Assembly: GCA_964019335.1 (NCBI GenBank)
Contig: OZ025686.1
Location: 434,001-498,000 of the forward strand
Direction of reading: 5' to 3'
Length of the DNA: 64,000 nt
Origin: Diplonema japonicum
Lineage: Eukaryota; Euglenozoa; Diplonemea; Diplonemida; Diplonemidae
In this document: positions 57,895-64,000 of the stretch, one piece after another
Layout of the letters: each line of letters opens with the position of its first letter
Numbering within the stretch: position 1 is the first letter of the stretch
Notes under the pieces: generated by a model
Seen by the model: the letters and a program-made list of their open reading frames with translations, nothing else
The model's database searches: none
What the model was told of the DNA's origin: nothing
Made by a program: the position numbers and the translations under genes

Positions 57895-59058
57895 TCACAT
57901 AACATTTGTGAAACTATCAATAAGGTATGCGTCCTTCGCCCCTTTGTCTTGCATCCGGAGAGAGTGTGCGACGAGGTCGCCAGGATCGAAGCCACATATG
58001 TCAGCAAGCTCGTGCAGTGCATCCATCGTGGGTGGTGTCATCTTGAGGTTTCCTGTACCATGCTGACCTAGAAGTGCTCGAGCCCTATCAGCAAATGGGA
58101 GCGAGTCTGTCCCAAGTTTCGTTGCAGCAGCAACATAAACTTTTAGAAGGCTTGTCACCGCAGGGGACTCAACCTGCATGGTCATTACCATCTTGCGGAA
58201 CGCCGTCTCTCCAACATCGACAGCCTTGAGTACATCGCTTGCTCTGTGGGTAATGCCCCGCTCTGCAGACCGTATCACAAGAGTCAGGTCACTCTCTGTG
58301 AGGCAGAAGCCTTCGGATATTTTGCGCTCGATTAATTTAAACAGGATATCAATGGATGTGGTCTCAGAGTACAGGCATGAAAGGAGCAACCTGTGCCACA
58401 TCAATCTAGAGATCTCGATGCTGCGATCGGATCGCATGAGCGCAAAAACACCTTCTGCGACGTGGTAGTTGCCCTCAGCAGCGCAATGCTGCAGCAAAGC
58501 AAGGTAGTGGAAGGAAAGAACTGGGAGAGGCAGCGTATCGAAGACATGACCAGCCGTCTTGAGGTCATGCTGCGCTGCGATGTGTAGTGCATGCCAGACA
58601 GGGCTGCGTGAAGAGGGTTGAATGGTGTGTAGGACAGTTAGCGCGTCGTCTCTGGAGCCTTCTTTAATGAGAAGGCGCGTGATCTGCAGGACCATGGGAT
58701 CTGTGATAGAGTGCTCGCTTGTCTCTAGCAGGTCTAGTGTGTGCTCCAGCTCCCCTGTAGTTATACACGACGTCACTACACCCTCCCAACACTTCTCGTC
58801 AGGCCGAATATTGTCACCCTTCATCTGTTCAAGTAAAGACAATGCCATCTTGTTCGCTTTCCACTTTCCGCATCTATTCAGCACAGTGCAGTAGCTCTTC
58901 GGCCCTACCTCTGCTCCCTCGCTCTTCAACGCCGCAAGCTCCCTCAGTCCCAGGACAAGTTCCTTGTTTCTATCACGTCTGTGCTTTTTGTTGAGAAGAG
59001 CCTTGAGATAAGCAGCAGCTGCCCCGTCGCTCTTCCCATAACAGTGCCTTTTCAGCAT
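57895..59058 (-). CDS. Pentatricopeptide-repeat (PPR) protein, 387 aa
   Basis: PPR proteins bind RNA, mostly in mitochondria or plastids. The chain is helical hairpins of about 35 residues, for example SYCTVLNRCGKWKANKMALS, LEQMKGDNIRPDEKCWEGVV, FHYLALLQHCAAEGNYHVAE and VFALMRSDRSIEISRLMWHR. I chose ATG 59058 (MLKRHCYGKSD) because a CCGCAG acceptor lies about 24 nt upstream and in-frame stops lie beyond it. An earlier out-of-frame ATG opens a 3-codon ORF. No clear mitochondrial targeting peptide follows this start, so an additional 5' exon is possible. The stop (57895) lies only 50 bp from the start of the next gene downstream. Confidence 0.75.
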   Translation of the reverse strand: MLKRHCYGKSDGAAAAYLKALLNKKHRRDRNKELVLGLRELAALKSEGAEVGPKSYCTVLNRCGKWKANKMALSLLEQMKGDNIRPDEKCWEGVVTSCITTGELEHTLDLLETSEHSITDPMVLQITRLLIKEGSRDDALTVLHTIQPSSRSPVWHALHIAAQHDLKTAGHVFDTLPLPVLSFHYLALLQHCAAEGNYHVAEGVFALMRSDRSIEISRLMWHRLLLSCLYSETTSIDILFKLIERKISEGFCLTESDLTLVIRSAERGITHRASDVLKAVDVGETAFRKMVMTMQVESPAVTSLLKVYVAAATKLGTDSLPFADRARALLGQHGTGNLKMTPPTMDALHELADICGFDPGDLVAHSLRMQDKGAKDAYLIDSFTNVM

Positions 59059-59383
59059 TTCATATAGTTGGGACCTACCTGCGGAGTCGTGGTATTTGGT
59101 GAACAAAAAGAATCAAAGCAACGTTACCCGTGTAATCCCACTACTGTCTACGCTCCCCTTGTTTCACAATGTGTATCAAAAACACTGGCCCGGCCCCTGT
59201 CACCGCAGGTGCGTGGCTGTACCAAGTGCCCAAACCCTTTTTGTAAACGGACTGTTTTGAGGGGGAAAGTATTTTCTTAGGTGCCATAACCCCCGCCTGT
59301 GATGTCTGATGAAAGCCACTCACGCTCAAATTGCATTGTATAGATCACTACAAACAAATCTGTAACTAATGGATCAATGCCTC

Positions 59384-60313
59384 CTACAAACTGAAGAGCC
59401 TGAACATAACAATGCTGAACTCATCGTAGGTGACCTTGCCGTCGTTGACGGAGTACTTCCCGAGAACCTCTTCTAGCTTTTCTTTCGACTGTGGGAGGCC
59501 TGCTGCCTCTGAATCTTCCCATATGTCCTGCATGTCCTGTTTAGTAATCCAGCCGATGCCTTCTGTGTCGTATTGTCTGAAGAGCAGCTGCAACCTCCGT
59601 TCCGTAAGGGGGAAGATGCTGTTGTGGGACGGCAAGGGCGAACCTTGGTTTCGCACCCGCAAAGGAGAGCGATCTGCGCTATTTTTAGGAATGAGAGACA
59701 CGCGGGTGACTGTTCGTTCATCAAGTTCCGATTTCATCTGCTCCGGAAGCGGGTCGAGGGTGAGGATGTATGCCAGAACGTCCGAGCACCACGAGTGGAT
59801 GCATTGGAGGGCTTCGTAAGTAGCTGAGGTTGCTGTAGGTGATGGTGTCAGCTCTGCTTCCTTAAGGATTTCTTTCGACGTCGTCAGAAGTCCTTTGATC
59901 CTACTCATGTTTATGTGCGAGTACACCAGCAAGGGTGGTCCGTCATCCCCAGCTCTCAAGGTCCCTGAGAAGGCGGCAGCTAGGACAGAGGCCTTCTCCG
60001 CCCCAGCGATGTACCTTTCCTCGTGGGCTGCCCGTCCCGTCTCATCCTGAGTCGACAGGTCAGGATCGTTCTCGAAGGGCACCATATCTGTGAGGAGCCA
60101 GTATGTTATCTGTGACACGATTCTGCAAAGCAGTCCCGTTGCTTCGTGCAGCTTGCTGCTGCCGCCTTCGTCGGCGTCAAGAGGCAGCATGCTCCCTGCC
60201 CGCTTACTATTGCTAGTATATCCATTTTCTAATGCAATCTTCACAAGTCTGTTCGTGGCGCTTTCTGCCCCGCGGACCAGTCGCTCTGCGGGGTCCTGCT
60301 GTGAGACAGACAT
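59384..60313 (-). CDS. EF-hand-containing protein, 309 aa
   Basis: ORF from ATG 60313 to TAG 59384 with a CACAG acceptor 5 nt before the start. The first 230 residues are largely helical without a recognised fold. The last 80 carry a paired, degenerate EF-hand module: LLFRQYDTEGIGWITKQDM and VLGKYSVNDGKVTYDEFSIV. In the first loop position 5 is Ile, and in the second position 1 is Tyr, so calcium binding is probably weak or lost. A structural calmodulin-like pair is the best description. The partner and location are unknown. Confidence 0.7.
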   Translation of the reverse strand: MSVSQQDPAERLVRGAESATNRLVKIALENGYTSNSKRAGSMLPLDADEGGSSKLHEATGLLCRIVSQITYWLLTDMVPFENDPDLSTQDETGRAAHEERYIAGAEKASVLAAAFSGTLRAGDDGPPLLVYSHINMSRIKGLLTTSKEILKEAELTPSPTATSATYEALQCIHSWCSDVLAYILTLDPLPEQMKSELDERTVTRVSLIPKNSADRSPLRVRNQGSPLPSHNSIFPLTERRLQLLFRQYDTEGIGWITKQDMQDIWEDSEAAGLPQSKEKLEEVLGKYSVNDGKVTYDEFSIVMFRLFSL

Positions 60314-60318
60314 CGCTC

Positions 60319-60844
60319 CTGTGGTATGTCACATGCTCATGGCGACAAAGAAGAATGAATAACAGGAACTAAACGGAAGTGAAGGGTTAGTGGAGGAAGA
60401 ATCTGCTGCTTAGGCATACGAAGGGGATATGGACAGCTTCTATACCGTTGCAACACATGCCAGTGGTACGTGGTGGCACGGTGAAACAAAGCCATCACAG
60501 CTTAAATAACAAGTCACCCAAAGGTAATGCTATGGCAGGAGTGTAGGTGTTATCAGCACTAGAAGCATAAGGGGAAAGGACCAAGAAAGGAGGACATGGC
60601 ATCACTATATTCATTCCTTCCGTGGAGTGAACAAAGGAAAAGAAAAAGAAAGAGAAAAAGAGGAAAACTAAACGAAGGCTATATTGTCTGTTCTGTCTCA
60701 TTCGACAGACGCAAGGGCTACTCCCAGTTGGAAGCCACATCGGGTGCTTTATCGCCAGAAGGATTGAGGGAAGTCTGCGCCACATTGAGGGACTATCCAA
60801 TAATTGTAACTAAAGCTCGGCCCGAGGCCTGCACCGTCACGTCT
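60319..60844. other. Intergenic, no recognised feature
   Basis: 526 bp between the EF-hand gene and the LSD1-type zinc-finger gene. Plus-strand ORFs here are Lys-rich and lack any family pattern. The part nearest 60400 will be the upstream region of the EF-hand gene. Confidence 0.5.
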
Positions 60845-61320
60845 CTATTCTTCGGGGGATGGTGTATCCGATACTTTTGTGCCAACGGATACGCTGGCCA
60901 TTACCTTTCCATTGACTTTAGTAGGAGGGTTTTCTACATAAACCATGCATTTTTGCTCTGGGGGTTGGGTTGGTTGTGGTGTTTGGGCTTGTTGCTGCGG
61001 GGGTGGCTGCTGGAAATTGTTTATGCGTGGTACTCGCATTACCAACCCACAGCATGGACACAGTGCGAGAGTCTGTTGGGGAAGGGGGTGACATAAATTC
61101 ACTTCCCAAGCATACCGTGTTCATTGGCAACAGCAGTGGAGTCAAACACCTAATGCACTGTATCCTCACCTGCTGGATTATCGTAACCACTTCACATATC
61201 GGACACCTCACAGATGGCGAACCCTGTAGTAATACAACTTTACTCATGTTTCCATACCAACGGGTAAGCCAGCGTTGTCGAACACCCGCTGCATACCACT
61301 TGGCTTTGTGGTGCTGACAT
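60845..61320 (-). CDS. Tandem LSD1-type zinc-finger protein, 132 aa, three exons
   Basis: Exons 61258-61320, 61116-61223 and 60845-61072; introns of 34 and 43 nt. The first exon is only 63 nt, so the gene is invisible to a simple ORF search. Splicing gives MSAPQSQVVCSGCSTTLAYP, then SPSVRCPICEVV, then IQCIRCLTPLLLP joined to TLALCPCCGLVMRVP. Both fingers have CxxC, 14 residues, CxxC, and the first keeps the LSD1 motif VxCSGCxTxLxYPxG. LSD1-type fingers occur in plant cell-death regulators and metacaspases and in small proteins of kinetoplastids. They mediate protein or DNA contacts. The remaining 55 residues are Gln/Pro-rich. No catalytic domain is present. Stop TAG is at 60845. Confidence 0.82.
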
Positions 61321-61436
61321 TTCTTTTGTGTTTTAAAATAAAATCAGGGGTTCCTTTTTTGGTGATCTTGAACGCATAGCACAGTGCAAAGAGATTTATA
61401 AAAAGGGGGGGAAAGGGTATAAAAAAAGAGGAGAAA

Positions 61437-61897
61437 AAAGGGGGGAAGTAATAAAAAAAATAAAGAAAAATAGACCCCCACCTACCTTGCACGTGCCAGC
61501 TACCATTTAAAGTAGACCGGTGCAAGACAGGCTTCGCGGTGTCTTATACGGTGGTGTTGGTGCTGAGCGCTTACTGCTTGCTGAACGCATCTTTCCTGAC
61601 CATCCACTGGCCGTCGCTGGAATCGAGCTTCATGGTGAAGGTGCCAGAGAACTTGGGACCACCACCAGCAATGTTGCCCTTCACCTCCAGCTTCCACAAG
61701 TCAGAGCCACCGTCCTGGGTGGCGCTGATGTTGTCGTACCCGATGGTCTTCTTGTCAGTCACGTCGTGGCCCAGTTCCTGCTTGCCGTACTTGACCAGCC
61801 AGTTGTCAAGGGCGTTGGTCATCTCCTCCTGGCGCTTAGCTTTGTCAGACATTTTAAGAGTGTTAAGAACGAGTTGTCTGTGTAGATGATTCGTGTG
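61437..61897 (-). repeat. Tandem duplication unit, copy 1
   Basis: About 460 bp, from the 3' flank through the whole 93-codon gene to the acceptor, repeated almost without change at 62206-62669. Unlike the RACK1 pair, the duplication includes about 130 bp of 3' flank. Identity ends just past the shared acceptor. Confidence 0.85.
61571..61852 (-). CDS. Small conserved-looking protein of unknown function, copy 1, 93 aa
   Basis: ATG 61852 (MSDKAKRQEEMTNALDNWLV) to TAA 61571. A helical N-terminal third is followed by alternating beta-like segments (TIGYDNISATQDGGSD, WKLEVKGNIAGGGPKFSGTF, TMKLDSSDGQWMVRKDAF), which suggests a compact alpha+beta fold. There is no signal peptide, metal motif or catalytic signature. 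A CACAG acceptor lies 25 nt upstream. The codon use is strongly biased to C/G third positions, as in the RACK1 genes, which hints at high expression. Family not recognised. Confidence 0.7.
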   Translation of the reverse strand: MSDKAKRQEEMTNALDNWLVKYGKQELGHDVTDKKTIGYDNISATQDGGSDLWKLEVKGNIAGGGPKFSGTFTMKLDSSDGQWMVRKDAFSKQ

Positions 61898-62205
61898 TTA
61901 ATAATAGCTATTTACTGCCAACAAGTAATTGGCTTTTCGGGTTTACGGCCCGTTACGGGGGGTGATTTCCTCCCGCAAGTCTTTCATGTGTCGGGAGTGC
62001 GAGGTACGAGCAGTACCCGGTCCGAATATCATTTCAGAAGCAGAGACAATGTAAGTCACTAAACATGTCCTTTTTACGTCTGCTTAGATAGGCACATCCC
62101 GAGACACCGACAGCATGCAACAATTATTTTCAAAAACTGGATTTACTTGTTAGCAATATAAAAAAGAGGGGTTTTAAAAAAAAGGAGAAAAAAAGAGAGT
62201 AAAAA
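61898..62205. other. Spacer between the duplicated small genes
   Basis: 308 bp. It includes a GC-balanced stretch (about 61930-62050) with short inverted motifs, such as GGGTTTACGGCCC, and no ORF. I recognise no RNA. Confidence 0.45.
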
Positions 62206-62669
62206 AAAGGGGGGAAGTAATAAAAAAAATAAAGAAAAATAGACCCCCACCTACCTTGCACGTGCCAGCTACCATTTAAAGTAGACCGGTGCAAGACAGG
62301 CTTCGCGGTGTCTTATACGGTGGTGTTGGTGCTGAGCGCTTACTGCTTGCTGAACGCATCTTTCCTGACCATCCACTGGCCGTCGCTGGAATCGAGCTTC
62401 ATGGTGAAGGTGCCAGAGAACTTGGGACCACCACCAGCAATGTTGCCCTTCACCTCCAGCTTCCACAAGTCAGAGCCACCGTCCTGGGTGGCGCTGATGT
62501 TGTCGTACCCGATGGTCTTCTTGTCAGTCACGTCGTGGCCCAGTTCCTGCTTGCCGTACTTGACCAGCCAGTTGTCAAGGGCGTTGGTCATCTCCTCCTG
62601 GCGCTTAGCTTTGTCAGACATTTTAAGTGTGTTAAGAACGAGTTGTCTGTGTAGATGATTCGTGTGTTG
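62206..62669 (-). repeat. Tandem duplication unit, copy 2
   Basis: Near-identical to 61437-61897 at an offset of 769 bp. Visible differences are a single base in the leader (TTTTAAGTG against TTTTAAGAG) and the sequences beyond the ends. Confidence 0.85.
62340..62621 (-). CDS. Small conserved-looking protein of unknown function, copy 2, 93 aa
   Basis: ATG 62621 to TAA 62340. The protein sequence is identical to copy 1. The in-frame ORF extends upstream of ATG 62621, but that part is Phe/Ile-rich leader. The CACAG acceptor and 25-nt leader are conserved with copy 1, so MSDKAK is the start. Having two identical coding copies with matching leaders and 3' flanks suggests a dosage role or recent unequal crossing-over. 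Confidence 0.7.
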   Translation of the reverse strand: MSDKAKRQEEMTNALDNWLVKYGKQELGHDVTDKKTIGYDNISATQDGGSDLWKLEVKGNIAGGGPKFSGTFTMKLDSSDGQWMVRKDAFSKQ

Positions 62670-62876
62670 GATGAATGAAATAAAAAATAAGAAAGCTGAA
62701 TATACGTCCATCCGCAGGATAGATGCAGCAAAGTATAAGATTCATCTGCAATTTCTGAACGTCCCGTGGGTTAGCAAGATGGACGCAGATACAACTGCAA
62801 ACTACAGATGCGAAGAAGAAGGAGAAGAAACAACATGTCATCTCTAAGTGTATAGGACCGACATACATCAGTTCAC

Positions 62877-63623
62877 CTATTTGCTGAAACGGTCCAATCG
62901 TATTTTCTTTTTTGGGAAAGTTTCCTTCTTGGTGTCTTCAGTTTGGATTTTATTGCTGGTGTCAGATATCTCTTTTCCAGGCAGCTTGTGAGTGCATTCT
63001 AAGAAGTGGTTCTGAAGCTCACGGGTGGTATTGCAGCACTGGCCACAGCCGACCCTGTTGCATGTAGGAGACACATTTATCATTGCCTCAAGGTGCGACA
63101 TTTTGTAGACAGGAATGACCACACAGCCTGTATCCAGCAGCTCCTGGCACACATTTTCTGTTGTTCGTAAATAAGGTGTGGTGAATGTATTGTAATGCCG
63201 GACATTCCTGTGATACTTCATCATGTCTGTGCTGAAGACATGCAAGTGCATCTGTTTCATTGAAGGTACTGCATGGTACCCTGACATAAACTTCAGCTCA
63301 CCACACACTGGATATTTATGTTGCTCTGTAAGGACCAGATGTCTGTTTGCCTCAAGCCATTCCCAAGCCGTGGCTTCCATTTTTCGTAGCAGTGGGATAT
63401 CATCACAAGTTAGCCTGTCAATGGCTACCAGTCTGCTATCTCGAGGCAGTACAAGGAGATGCACCTGGCTTTTGGGGAACTTATCTTTCATTATTACAAG
63501 CTCATCAGTGACATGCAGCACCCCTTCACCTGTTCCAGACATTGCTACTTTGTACAGGGCATCTCTCCAGCAGTCTGTGAACTGTAGCAAAGGGGCTTCT
63601 GCCATTTTGAAGGCTTCTGCCAT
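62877..63623 (-). CDS. APTX: Aprataxin-like HIT-domain DNA-adenylate hydrolase, 248 aa
   Basis: Aprataxin removes AMP from 5' DNA ends left by abortive ligation. The HIT domain spans about 17-145: WRDALYKVAMSG, VIMKDKFPKSQVHLLVLPR and MSGYHAVPSMKQMHLHVFST. The histidine triad reads Q124-M-H126-L-H128, so the predicted nucleophile His126 and His128 remain but the first His is Gln. A C-terminal zinc-finger segment (CNRVGCGQCCNTTRELQNHF then LECTH) and a basic tail (KKKIRLDRFSK) follow, as in aprataxins that lack the N-terminal FHA domain. A CTTCAG acceptor lies 11 nt before ATG 63623. A second ATG 18 nt later (MAEAPLL) is an alternative. The gene has no intron and looks less GC-rich at third positions than its neighbours. 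Stop TAG is at 62877. Confidence 0.87.
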   Translation of the reverse strand: MAEAFKMAEAPLLQFTDCWRDALYKVAMSGTGEGVLHVTDELVIMKDKFPKSQVHLLVLPRDSRLVAIDRLTCDDIPLLRKMEATAWEWLEANRHLVLTEQHKYPVCGELKFMSGYHAVPSMKQMHLHVFSTDMMKYHRNVRHYNTFTTPYLRTTENVCQELLDTGCVVIPVYKMSHLEAMINVSPTCNRVGCGQCCNTTRELQNHFLECTHKLPGKEISDTSNKIQTEDTKKETFPKKKIRLDRFSK

Positions 63624-63634
63624 TTTACTTTTTC

Positions 63635-64000
63635 CTGAAGGTTGATAGATAAAAGTAGCTGGGGAGAAGGGTAGGTTTTAATGAGAAGAGTAACAGAAGA
63701 AGCCCAAAGAGCAGTAGTAAAAAAGTGAATTCACAAAGGGGAAAAGAGGGGAAGAAGCAGAGAAAGAAACATACAAGCATAGACACATGGGATAAAAAAA
63801 AATCGATTAGGTAACCACAGCTGGGAGCAGTGATGGGTGAATCCTAATTAGGACTAGACCGGACTTCTAAGAAAAAAGAAGGGAAAAAAAAATATATGAG
63901 TTAAAGGAGGCCGGTGTTGGCGGCGCCCTGCACAAGAACTGTCTACTTGATTACAGGGGGCGCGCCACGGCCGAGTTGTAGCTTCTTCTGCGTTCCGCGT
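63635..64000. other. Right-end intergenic DNA with a 29-bp dispersed repeat
   Basis: 366 bp, purine-rich, with the 29-bp repeat at 63902-63930. No gene is seen before the window ends. Confidence 0.5.
63902..63930. repeat. 29-bp dispersed repeat, copy 2
   Basis: TAAAGGAGGCCGGTG then TTGGCGGCGCCCTG, matching 40616-40644 apart from a few bases. Confidence 0.55.

Overview
The window is nuclear DNA of a eukaryote, probably a flagellated protist. Every gene I can support lies on the minus strand, so the array reads from right (64000) to left (1). I find 23 protein-coding genes, several of them very large. Their introns are tiny (30-59 nt), nearly all start GTATGN and end in AG. Most start codons sit 3-35 nt downstream of a YAG acceptor. 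Gene spacing is often only tens of bases, while other gaps are filled with long homopolymer A/T tracts. One-way gene order, acceptors next to AUG and tandem gene copies resemble a spliced-leader, polycistronic genome of the euglenozoan type (a diplonemid-like organism would fit). The taxonomic placement is inference; no rRNA or spliced-leader gene is visible to confirm it.

Layout, left to right. 1-2.9 kb: an AGC kinase cut by the window edge, a basic coiled-coil protein and a stand-alone HIRAN protein. 2.9-4.1 kb: an unexplained array of three structured repeat modules. 5.2-10.6 kb: CLK/LAMMER-type kinase, a small secreted protein, a PP2C phosphatase and an imine-reductase-like dehydrogenase. 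10.6-14 kb: homopolymer-rich DNA without a recognisable gene. 14-18.5 kb: a Trf4/PAPD5-like poly(A) polymerase and two nearly identical RACK1 genes. 18.9-27.4 kb: an IP3-receptor calcium channel carrying an inserted PDZ domain. 27.4-30.4 kb: non-coding, with a 1.07-kb TTAA-flanked inverted-repeat element. 30.4-44 kb: sedolisin protease, ER-type cyclophilin, a His/Gln-rich kinase, a Pcf11-like CID protein and two genes I do not recognise. 42-50 kb: a 2,672-residue WD40/coiled-coil protein. 50.9-57.8 kb: CFAP36-like BART protein and an EF-hand/Sfi1-repeat/PDZ giant. 57.9-63.6 kb: PPR protein, EF-hand protein, an LSD1-type zinc-finger protein hidden in three short exons, two copies of a 93-residue protein, and aprataxin.

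Functionally the set mixes calcium signalling (IP3R and EF-hand proteins), kinase/phosphatase signalling, cilium/centriole structure (BART, Sfi1 repeats, coiled coils), RNA 3'-end processing (Pcf11-like, Trf4-like) and DNA repair (aprataxin, possibly HIRAN). There is no operon-like functional grouping; the shared feature is direction. Exon joins were worked out by hand from reading-frame continuity and family conservation, not from transcripts.
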